64,000 nucleotides of DNA from Streptomyces aureus (GTDB lineage: Bacteria; Actinomycetota; Actinomycetes; Streptomycetales; Streptomycetaceae). Below are positions 26,209 through 34,142 of this stretch, piece by piece. The first letter of the stretch is position 1, and every line of letters starts with the position of its first letter. The notes under the pieces are model-generated. The model searched no databases, was not told the origin of the DNA, and worked only from the letters and a program-made list of their open reading frames with translations. The DNA lies in NCBI RefSeq assembly GCF_000725495.1, contig NZ_JNZD01000009.1:175889-239888 (forward strand), given 5' to 3'. Both the position numbers and the translations under genes were made by a program.

Positions 26209-26904
26209 TCATCGGCCAGCCCATCGAGCAGGCCGTAGAGCGAACCGAGAACCCGTTGCCCGAAGACAACTGACCGCGACCGGCCTGGGCTTCATACATC
26301 CGATGTGGACGCATCCGACGATGGCCGGAAGCTCGACCCTGAGCGGGTGGAACTCGGCACCAATCCATGCGGCGTTCTTCTCGGCTGCCGCGATGCCTTC
26401 GAGGCGGCCCGCTACTTCGTGCGGCCGAAACGGAATTCGAGGTCGTCCTCCTGCCGGAGCTATGAGGCCGAGACCGACTGGTGCCAAATGGAGGTCGTCC
26501 CGATCGAAGACCCAAACCTTCCACTGAACGGTGGCCTCGCCCCGAAGCCTTTCGACGAGCTCGACGGCGTACTCCGCCCCTTCGGTCCGAGATACTCCCT
26601 GGAGCCCTACGAAGGAGACGGCACCCTGGTTCACGGGAGCCGGGCGTGATCGCTGCCTTACGGGCGGGGGCCTGGCGTCTGCCCAGACGCCTCGCCGTTT
26701 TGGCCGACCCACCAGCAGCCCCAAGACCCTCTCCAAGCCTCGTCCACAGACTGCGACATGGAGCCGCCCCAGGCTGCATCTGCCTACGCGTACAGGAGGG
26801 CCCGGCCTCACCGTTTCCCCCCGGCGACGGGGTCCACGCACGTCACAAGGGCCCCGCAGGATTCGAACTTGCGCATACGGCTCCGGAGCGCTTGTGAGCT
26901 GCAT
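26209..26904. other. Unresolved reading frames left of the island
   Basis: Overlapping open frames exist on both strands (plus 26305-26649, minus 26209-26904), with moderately protein-like composition but no recognisable family and no clear ribosome site. The minus frame contains a plausible stretch (VQWKVWVFDRDDLHLAPVG). I cannot decide which, if either, is real. The right part overlaps the tRNA-derived att repeat and is unlikely to be coding. Confidence 0.25.
26738..26888. repeat. Left att region with tRNA-Arg 3' remnant
   Basis: Matches 63713-63870 with scattered mismatches. Shared landmarks are CCTCGTCCACAGAC, GACATGGAGC, CCCGGCCTCA and GGATTCGAAC. The tRNA-derived end (26857-26888) contains the T-loop and anticodon-arm sequence but diverges beyond ACGGCTCCGGAG. 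It is not a functional tRNA. Confidence 0.75.
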
Positions 26905-27343
26905 AAATCAGCAGGTCAGAGCCCCAGGCGTGACTGATCGTGCGAGACCAGTCCACGGATAGTCCACGGCCGACTGCGTAGCGTTCAGGAGTCCACTTAC
27001 GTGCGTCGTGCAATGGACACAGACTGACAGCTGCTCCAACGGCTAGCGGCCAGCTCTCGTTGACGGCGACGACTTCACTCAGTCGTCGATGATGGATTGC
27101 GGCAACTCGCTTCGCAGATCAGGGATCTCAGCTTTCTGCGCGACGTGAAGTGCTGAACGTGCCCCGATGGGGGGCGATCGGCACTCTCCCATTCGGAACT
27201 GCCGACCGGCCGTTTCCCGCCGGCATCGGTCTCGCGCCGATCCTGCGGCAAGGGTGAGCCCTCGCAATCCGGGCCCACGGCATGTCTGATGGTGGGGTGT
27301 GGGATCCTGGACGCCCTCGTCGACGTCTCGGAGCACCGGATCT

Positions 27344-28663
27344 ATGACTCCACCGAAGTTTGAGAGCATCACCCCCTCCGCGGCTCGTCTCACCGAGTCG
27401 TTGCGAGACATCGGTTACGACTTCCCTGCCGCCGTTGCAGACCTTGTCGACAACAGCGTCTCTGCAGGCGCCGATCATGTAGACATCTTCATAGAGTTTG
27501 ACGGCCCTGACTCGTATGTTCTGATTGCCGACGACGGCGCCGGCATGAGTGAAAGTCAGTTGACGGAAGCGCTCCGGTACGGGAGTCGACGCGACTACGC
27601 CCAAGGGGAACTTGGGCGCTACGGGCTGGGGTTGAAAACGGCATCGCTGTCCCAGTGCCGTGCCGTCACCGTTGCTACTCGAACGTCGGTTAACGCGCCT
27701 CGTCTGTACATCCGCACCCTCGATCTCGACGTGGTCTCGGAATCGGACCAATGGGTGGTTCTGCGCCCCGGGCGTGACGGCCTGCCTCAGCGTGCAGTTG
27801 CCTACCTAACCGAGGCAACCGGCACGGTAGTCGTCTGGGACAAGCTGGACCGGGTTCTGCCGGAAAGCCGACCTGAAGGCGGCTGGGCGCGCCGGAGACT
27901 GGATGCCATGGCCAAACGCACGGCTGCGCATCTCGGTATGGTCTTTCACCGCTTCCTTGAGGGGACTGGCAGCGGACGAAGGATCATCATCACCGTCAAC
28001 GGTGAAAAGGTTGAGCCGTGGAACCCCTTCGCCCCGCACGAGCCTGCACGCACGGACCTTCCCAGCCAACGGTTCGAAGTAACCATAGGGAAAGTCAGCG
28101 GAACTGTGCAAATGAATCGCTACGTACTGCCCGCCAAGGAGAATTTCAGCTCACCAGAGCAATTTGAGCGCTTGTCAGGCCCATTGAAGTGGAACCGTCA
28201 GCAGGGGCTCTACATCTATCGAGCAGATCGCCTCGTGCAATGGGGTGGTTGGAACGGTATTCGCGGCATCGATGAACACACCAAGCTGGCTCGCGCTTCA
28301 TTGGACTTTGATACTGATCTAGACGGCGCATTCAATATCAATGTTGCTAAGGTTCGCGTAACCGTCCCGATTCAGCTGCGCCAGATGCTTGAGCGGCCGA
28401 TCAACGAGCTGTGCAGCCGAGCGGACGAGGCGTACCGCAAGACTGCTCGTGGCACGGGAATCGGAACTGTCGTTCCCTCTTTGCCTCGTCAGACGGCATG
28501 GAATGGTCCCGAATCACAGGAAGCGGCCGCGATGAAAGATGCCGGGCTGGCGCTTCGTGCCGCGTCGATGCAAGCGGGCGAGTACGCAGCCTTGCTGCGC
28601 ATCGTGGCGGTCCTTGAGAGGGAAGCCCCTGCGGTGGCTCAGGTGCTGGGGTTGAACACGTGA
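27344..28663 (+). CDS. GHKL ATPase, MutL/MORC-like (first copy)
   Basis: A 439-residue protein. Its N-terminal GHKL ATPase has an N-box (AAVADLVDNSVSAGAD), a G1 box (IADDGAGM) and a G2-like segment (LGRYGLGLKTASLSQC). This matches the prokaryotic MORC/MutL-like ATPases that associate with Z1 helicases in predicted restriction systems. It is paralogous to the product of the gene at 36993-38465 over the first 150 residues. It is convergent with the methyltransferase gene, with only 17 bases between the stops. ATG 27344 was chosen by the conserved start (FESITPSAARLTESLRDIGY). The 26905-27343 stretch upstream shows repeated AGTCCAC motifs but no gene. Confidence 0.85.
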   Translation: MTPPKFESITPSAARLTESLRDIGYDFPAAVADLVDNSVSAGADHVDIFIEFDGPDSYVLIADDGAGMSESQLTEALRYGSRRDYAQGELGRYGLGLKTASLSQCRAVTVATRTSVNAPRLYIRTLDLDVVSESDQWVVLRPGRDGLPQRAVAYLTEATGTVVVWDKLDRVLPESRPEGGWARRRLDAMAKRTAAHLGMVFHRFLEGTGSGRRIIITVNGEKVEPWNPFAPHEPARTDLPSQRFEVTIGKVSGTVQMNRYVLPAKENFSSPEQFERLSGPLKWNRQQGLYIYRADRLVQWGGWNGIRGIDEHTKLARASLDFDTDLDGAFNINVAKVRVTVPIQLRQMLERPINELCSRADEAYRKTARGTGIGTVVPSLPRQTAWNGPESQEAAAMKDAGLALRAASMQAGEYAALLRIVAVLEREAPAVAQVLGLNT

Positions 28664-28680
28664 GCCACCAGCCGACGCTG

Positions 28681-30654
28681 TCAGTAGAGAAGTTGTTGTT
28701 TCTGCTCTTCGGCTTTAGAGCCAGCGCATAGCTTCTGCAGCGGGCATTCGACGCACAGCGGGTCTGCGGGTCGGCAGAGGCTGGTGGCGAGCTCAAGCAG
28801 TCCCAAATGTGCGTTGCGTGCGTTTGCGCCGTAACCAATCAGGCGTGCCACGGCCAGACGTCCGTCGGTCAGGCGGTTGCGCCGGTGGACGTCCTCACCG
28901 GACATCCGCGCAGCGACACGAAGAACCCCTTGGCGCGCGAGCACCGGTTCTTCCGACTCGGAATCGTCGGCTTCATCCGCCTCATCGTCGTTAGCGCTGA
29001 CGGGTACGGTCAGAATGGCCAGGTCGGCCACGGCCTGGCTGATGCCGGCAACTTTGGGCAGCAACTCATCATCGGAAAGCATGTGAGGAGCGCCGACGAG
29101 TTCGGTAGCCACAGCGAGAAGCTGCTCGCCACGCTTCTCCCGACCGATCCATCGGGAAATCTCGAGCAGTTCCTTCTCGGCGGTGAGTGTGTCGGTAGGA
29201 GTGGTCCAGCGCGCTAGCAATGGCCAGAGGGGGCGGGATTGTTGAGGTGGCATTCTGTCCAGCAGGATCTCTGCAGAGATGACCTGCCAGCGAGACGAGG
29301 CCGTGAGCCATGGGAGATTGCGATGCGACAGGCTTGTGAACCAGGTGGCCAAGGTTTCGGCGATGTGCTGGGTGCTGGGCCCGGCAGGTCGCGGTTCACC
29401 CAGGGCAGCCATAACTGCACCGCCGAGATGCTCACCTAGGAACGGAGGCACAGCGTTACCGACCTGCCGGAATGCGGCTGAGGGGGGGCCCGCAAAGCGG
29501 AATCCATCCGGGAACGTCTGCAAGCGGGCCGCTTCGCGCACGGTCAGTGTGCGGTTCTGCCGGGGATGGATGTACCAGTATCCGTCCTTAGCGATGTGGG
29601 CTGTGATAGTTCGCGACAGGCCGTCTTCGTCAAGACGCTTGTATTTATCGCGAAAAATGTCGTCCCGGTAACGCTTCAATTCCTCGGGGAGGTCCGAGTA
29701 CCGGGTGCTCGTAGACATGTACTCGAATGCGATTTCATCATCTTCTCGAACCGGTCGCGTGATGTGGTCGAAAACCTTGCCCGCGTCTGTGCTCGGTACC
29801 TGCTGGCGCATTTTCTTTTGAAAGCGGGTGAGGGGTTGAGTGTACTCTTTCCATCCGTGCGCGCCGCCCTCTGGGCGCCAACCACCCTCGACCTCAGGCA
29901 GATCCCCGATGGCGTTCCATACCGTGACCTTGTCCGGAGTTTCATCGGGCCATTCGAAATGATGTCCGTCGCGTAGCGCTACTAGTATCAGCCGCTGTCG
30001 GAACTGCGGCACGCCATAGCGCCAGGTATCGACGACACGCTCCTCTACGGCGTATCCCAGGGACTCCAATTCGTGGACCATCGTCCGCAAAATGAACATT
30101 TCACGGTCGAGTGCCATGTCTGGCACGTTCTCCATGACGACGGCAGGCGGCAGGGCGAGACGGACAACCTCCAAGAATGAGCGCCAGAGGTCCCGGCGCT
30201 CGTCATAGGGGTCACGCTGTCCTTCTCGGACGCGATGTCGGATCTTGTAGCGTCCCGCCTTGGAGAACGGCTGGCATGGTGGCCCGCCGGAGAGCAGGGT
30301 GATACCGGCCTGCTTGACTAGCTCGGCCACATGCTTGACACGGTCCGCATCGCCTAGATCCCAGTCCAAGGTGAGCCCGCCGAAGTGGTGCCGGTGCGTC
30401 TCCAGGGCCTCACGGTCGTGGTCGGCGGACAGGACGACACGGAACCCGGCAGACTGCAGGCCGTAACTCAGACCGCCGGCTCCGCAGAACAGGTCGGCTG
30501 CCAGCAGCTTTCCTTCCGAACGCAGCTGCTCGGCGTAGTGCAAGAAGGCGGTGTCATCCCCACACTCCTCCGGGTGCGGTTCCAGACGCAGGAACGGGCC
30601 CCGTACCAGTTTCACTTTGTATGGGCTGCGCGAGGATTCCGCGATCTCCGTCAT
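28681..30654 (-). CDS. DNA cytosine-5 methyltransferase fused to MutY/EndoIII-like domain
   Basis: A 657-residue fusion. Residues 50-440 are a C5-cytosine methyltransferase: motif I (ADLFCGAGGLSYGL), catalytic PCQ (GGPPCQPFS, Cys127), ENV (MENVPDM), QFRQRL and QVGNAVPP. Residues 460-657 resemble HhH-GPD glycosylases: LPWLTASSRWQVISAEILLDR, then a C-x6-C-x2-C-x5-C iron-sulfur cluster motif (CRPADPLCVECPLQKLC). Where EndoIII/MutY have the catalytic V-D-T-H, this protein reads A-R-Q-G (PVLARQGVLRVAARM), so base excision may be lost. ATG 30654 follows AGGAGG. It presumably protects host DNA from the restriction genes upstream. Confidence 0.88.
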   Translation of the reverse strand: MTEIAESSRSPYKVKLVRGPFLRLEPHPEECGDDTAFLHYAEQLRSEGKLLAADLFCGAGGLSYGLQSAGFRVVLSADHDREALETHRHHFGGLTLDWDLGDADRVKHVAELVKQAGITLLSGGPPCQPFSKAGRYKIRHRVREGQRDPYDERRDLWRSFLEVVRLALPPAVVMENVPDMALDREMFILRTMVHELESLGYAVEERVVDTWRYGVPQFRQRLILVALRDGHHFEWPDETPDKVTVWNAIGDLPEVEGGWRPEGGAHGWKEYTQPLTRFQKKMRQQVPSTDAGKVFDHITRPVREDDEIAFEYMSTSTRYSDLPEELKRYRDDIFRDKYKRLDEDGLSRTITAHIAKDGYWYIHPRQNRTLTVREAARLQTFPDGFRFAGPPSAAFRQVGNAVPPFLGEHLGGAVMAALGEPRPAGPSTQHIAETLATWFTSLSHRNLPWLTASSRWQVISAEILLDRMPPQQSRPLWPLLARWTTPTDTLTAEKELLEISRWIGREKRGEQLLAVATELVGAPHMLSDDELLPKVAGISQAVADLAILTVPVSANDDEADEADDSESEEPVLARQGVLRVAARMSGEDVHRRNRLTDGRLAVARLIGYGANARNAHLGLLELATSLCRPADPLCVECPLQKLCAGSKAEEQKQQLLY

Positions 30655-30879
30655 GACGCCTCCTGAGAAAACACCAACACAGGTTACCTTTGCTACTTCG
30701 GACGCGATGGCGGGACCGCGCTGCGCCGCACCGCTGACGCCATCCTCGGACCTGCTAAGGAGGGGCGCTGGGTCCGCCGCACGGGGCCAGCGCTGGAGGG
30801 GTAGCGAGCAGAATGCGACCGACGCTGAGCGCCTGCTGCGCACCTCCGGGGCATGGCCTGGCCGTGGAGGCCTGATCTT

Positions 30880-31010
30880 GCCTTCGCGGGGCCAGCTTCG
30901 TAGCGATCGTCACCGCAAGCTGCTGCTTGGAGAGCTCCAGGGCCAGTGTCTGTCGGATTCGTCCAGGAGCTTCTCTCTCCGCGGCGTCGATTTCCTCCTT
31001 GTCGGTCAGG
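30880..31010 (-). pseudogene. Fragment resembling the AIPR C-terminus
   Basis: The minus strand can be read as TLALELSKQQLAVTIATKLA, closely matching RALELAEQQIATTIAAKLA near the end of the intact AIPR protein (31145-33148). The fragment has no start and is cut off on both sides. It is probably the leftover of a duplicated or replaced AIPR gene between AIPR and the methyltransferase. The rest of 30655-31091 shows nothing else. Confidence 0.5.
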
Positions 31011-31091
31011 CAAGGAGTTGTCGCGGTGTACGACCGCTCCTGGTGTGCGAGGAGGGCGACGGCTAGGTCACGCCCTGATCAAGGCTGGTGA

Positions 31092-31132
31092 GGGCCTGTT
31101 CCCAAAGCGCTCTCCGTCTCGGGAGCAGGCCC
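31092..31132 (-). terminator. Hairpin terminator after the restriction operon
   Basis: GGGCCTGTTCCC pairs with GGGAGCAGGCCC (12 bp with one G-U pair), separated by 17 bases. It lies 12 bases after the AIPR stop on the minus strand. It would end the four-gene operon before the methyltransferase gene. Confidence 0.65.
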
Positions 31133-31144
31133 TAAGGCGCCGTC

Positions 31145-33148
31145 CTACGGCGCGAACGCGCTGAAGCCCTCTTCGATCGCGTTGTCGTAGACCTCCAAGG
31201 CCTTCCTGACCTGGGCCGCCGTGATGGTGGCGTTGGTCGCCAGCTTGGCAGCGATCGTAGTGGCGATCTGCTGCTCGGCCAGCTCTAGGGCACGCGTTTC
31301 CCGTGCCCAGTCGGCCAGCATCTCCCACTCGCTCAGCTCGATCTGCTTGAGCCTGGAGAGCTGCTCTTCCTCTTCCTCCCGGGTGTCCACCGCGAACTCG
31401 ACGGGCCTCGTCAGCAGCTCCTCGGCCAGTTCCTCCGGAACAGTCCAAGGGATGCGGGAGACCTCCTCCCAGCACTTGCTGCTCTTCGCCCACTCGGTGA
31501 CGTGCTTGCCCTCTTGGATGACCATGTTCATGATCGGCAGACACAGATCATGGGCGGCCTGGACGATGGCGTCGCTAACCTGCTGCTCTCGCCAGATGCG
31601 GTCGAGGTCGATACGCCGACCGGTCTCCTCGCAGAGGCGGGCCGTCGTGTAGGCCGTGATCAGGGCCTTGTGGCTTCCAGCGTCGTGCGCCTTGGCTACC
31701 TTGTCGACTTCCTTGAAGAGGATGCCCATGGCGATCGTTCGGCGGCAATAGTCTGCATCGATGACTGGGGGCTGCTCTTTGACGTTGGCCTGGAAGGCGG
31801 CGAAGCTCTTCTGCGCTCCGCGGCTGACAAGGTGTGGCAACCCGCTCCAGGCGTTCACGAACTTGGCCAGGTCAGATTTGGCGAATCGCTGGGCGGCTGG
31901 ATTCTCGGCCTTGAACTTGCGCCGAGCGGCGATGGATGTCCCCTGCTTCGCTTCTTCCACCGCGTACGAGCCGCGGGCCCGCTCGTAGAACCAGCGTGTC
32001 TGCGGTCCGCCGGGGGTGGTTGGCGGCGCCCACAGGGTGCGACTGACCCGTTCGAATTCGACATGGAACTTGTCGTTGGCCGACAGATCGACCAGCGTGA
32101 CTTTGTTCTGGGTGTTCGAGTACCGCGAGATGCTTGGGACGATTGCCATCAGGTCGTCCGAGCCCATCAGCGTCAGCTTCATCTGGACGCTGACGCCGTC
32201 CAGGTCCTTCTTGTCCCGTTTGAAGACGTGGTGGAGGGTGGCGGTGGTCTGCCCACCGTTCACGATCTGGAGGCCAGTGAGACTGCGGATGCCGATACGC
32301 CTGCCTTCAGCGTCCTCGACAAATTCCGCGGCGGTCGCTGTTGCCGTGATGCCGTTGTTGTAGGTCAAGAACCGTCCCGGCTCATTGAGCAGGGTAAGGC
32401 GGATTCCTCGGTTGACCGTGCTGCGGGCCTGCAGGAACGCGCGCACGTTCAGTTCCAGGAGACGCGTGCGGTGCTCCTCGTACAACTCGGCGAGGTGGCG
32501 TCCGGGAACGACGGCGAGGGTGACGGAGAGATTAGGCTCGACGCTCTGCACCGACAGGCAGTTGATCGGCGGGTCGAATTGCACAACGATCGGCTCGCTA
32601 GCGGCACCGGACGTCTGGTGGCGGTAGAGCCGGCCGAGGTCCCAGAGGTGATGCTCGACGGGGAGGCCCTGGAACTCGGTGGGCTCCGGCTGCGTGCGGG
32701 CCGCCGATTCACAGTTGCTGAACAGGAAGAGGCGTACTTTGGAGGCGTTGGAAAGCAGCTTCTCGACGCCCTCGCACAGTTGGTGCACCTCGGTGGGCTG
32801 ATCGAAGTTGCCCCGGATGCTGCCGGCCTTTTGCAGAAAGGCGAGCAGCCTGCGGTAGTGCCTTGTCACGTCGGCCTTGGTCAGCCTGTCGACCATGGGG
32901 TCGAGGCTGAAAGCCGTGGTGTAGAGGTCGAGGACCGAGCGGTCGTCGCTGTATCCGAAGCCGTACACCATGACGCCGTGCCCGCTGTGGTAGGCGACGG
33001 TCATGTTGGAGACGAAGCCGGACTCCTCCAACTGCTCCAGAGCCCAACGGGTGAACGTCCTCGGGATGGAGCCGTCCTCCGCTTCTGCCAAGGTCTGTAT
33101 GTCGCCCGTGAGCGTACGGGCGTAGTCGGCAAGGGGCAGCTCAGCCAT
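31145..33148 (-). CDS. AIPR (abortive infection phage resistance) family protein
   Basis: A 667-residue AIPR protein. The family core is visible at about residues 240-340: LNVRAFLQARSTVNRGIRLTL, FLTYNNGITATAT and LQIVNGGQTTATLHHV. AIPR proteins are found in abortive-infection systems and beside Z1/MORC-like restriction genes; a nuclease role has been proposed. It is the last gene of the minus-strand operon. Its start overlaps the PD-(D/E)XK gene by eight bases, so translation is coupled. The C-terminal 60 residues are acidic and coiled-coil-like. Confidence 0.9.
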   Translation of the reverse strand: MAELPLADYARTLTGDIQTLAEAEDGSIPRTFTRWALEQLEESGFVSNMTVAYHSGHGVMVYGFGYSDDRSVLDLYTTAFSLDPMVDRLTKADVTRHYRRLLAFLQKAGSIRGNFDQPTEVHQLCEGVEKLLSNASKVRLFLFSNCESAARTQPEPTEFQGLPVEHHLWDLGRLYRHQTSGAASEPIVVQFDPPINCLSVQSVEPNLSVTLAVVPGRHLAELYEEHRTRLLELNVRAFLQARSTVNRGIRLTLLNEPGRFLTYNNGITATATAAEFVEDAEGRRIGIRSLTGLQIVNGGQTTATLHHVFKRDKKDLDGVSVQMKLTLMGSDDLMAIVPSISRYSNTQNKVTLVDLSANDKFHVEFERVSRTLWAPPTTPGGPQTRWFYERARGSYAVEEAKQGTSIAARRKFKAENPAAQRFAKSDLAKFVNAWSGLPHLVSRGAQKSFAAFQANVKEQPPVIDADYCRRTIAMGILFKEVDKVAKAHDAGSHKALITAYTTARLCEETGRRIDLDRIWREQQVSDAIVQAAHDLCLPIMNMVIQEGKHVTEWAKSSKCWEEVSRIPWTVPEELAEELLTRPVEFAVDTREEEEEQLSRLKQIELSEWEMLADWARETRALELAEQQIATTIAAKLATNATITAAQVRKALEVYDNAIEEGFSAFAP

Positions 33149-34142
33149 CAGTTCCTCTGATTACCTCGGTGACCTCATCGGTCGTGGTGCGGTGCTTCTC
33201 GAGCGCGATGACGCTGATGTCGTAGGCGCAGTTGCCGATCCCGTCGGGAAGGCCGGTCTCCACGATGCGCGGGAATCCCTTGCCGACGGTCCACAAGTCG
33301 GCTCGACGAAGGGTGTAGCGCGGTTCATCGTAAAGGTCCCGCTGGTGCGGCATATAGCCGGTCTGGATCAGACGGTTCTCAAACAGGGCGGATGCCGAGG
33401 TGCCGCTGGCGGCCGTGCGGATATCGTCCACCACTGAGTTGAGACTCTCGCCCAGACCGCCCCGGCGCTCGTCGAGTACCAGATGTACGAGCACCAGGCG
33501 GCTGACGCCGCGATCGTCGAGTTGCCGTTCGTTGGCGATCCGGACGGTGTTCGGGTTCTTCTTTGTGGTCGTTTTGACCTCGATGGCGACGCGCGCCAGC
33601 TGAAAGTCCTGGTTGCTGCCTTCTGGTCCGGTCCATGCCTCCACCGCCACATGCGTCGGCAGGACAGCGAGCAGGTGGCGAAGCCAGCGCAGCTCCCCGT
33701 AGAGCCCCAACCGGGCCTCTCTGCCCAGACCTTGCGTTCCGACGCTGCGCATGAGTTGCTGCCAGTGCGTGAAACGTCGGACCGCCCGCTCGAGAACTGT
33801 CTCCGGTGACGCGTCCTTCGAGGTAAGCGCGATGTCTTCTGCGAGAGGGGTGAAAACCTCCCGCAGCTCACCGGCGGTCAGGGAGATCTGCAGCTCGAAC
33901 TCGCGACTGCTCACCGAACTGCAGGACAGGCTCAGGCCGTGAGTCTCGCGCAGGCTGGCAAGGAGGGGGCGGGCACGGTCGACCGCGCGTGAACCGCCCC
34001 TCACCAGCAGCATGCGTTGCCGCCCCGGTTGGGACACGCCCACATGGATGTCGTGCCCGCTCTCGGGGAACAGCCGCCGGGTGGAGCGCCCTCGGTTCGG
34101 CTGCGGTGCCTCCAGCTCCTGCCACAGCGCTTCGTTGATCAC
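33141..34142 (-). CDS. PD-(D/E)XK motif endonuclease-like protein
   Basis: A 333-residue protein with the restriction-endonuclease fold signature: a glutamate in GLYGELRWLRHLL, then the Asp in GSNQDFQLARVAIEVKTTT with E-V-K (about residues 180-195). This group accompanies Z1 helicases in MutL/MORC-like restriction systems, where it is the likely DNA-cutting subunit. It overlaps the Z1 gene by four bases and AIPR by eight. All catalytic residues appear intact. Confidence 0.87.
   Translation of the reverse strand: MINEALWQELEAPQPNRGRSTRRLFPESGHDIHVGVSQPGRQRMLLVRGGSRAVDRARPLLASLRETHGLSLSCSSVSSREFELQISLTAGELREVFTPLAEDIALTSKDASPETVLERAVRRFTHWQQLMRSVGTQGLGREARLGLYGELRWLRHLLAVLPTHVAVEAWTGPEGSNQDFQLARVAIEVKTTTKKNPNTVRIANERQLDDRGVSRLVLVHLVLDERRGGLGESLNSVVDDIRTAASGTSASALFENRLIQTGYMPHQRDLYDEPRYTLRRADLWTVGKGFPRIVETGLPDGIGNCAYDISVIALEKHRTTTDEVTEVIRGTDG

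Noticed and set aside
26848..26900. Possible second tRNA-Arg gene
   Set aside because: Only the 3' half matches; the acceptor 5' strand and D arm are absent and base pairs are broken. It is an att remnant.
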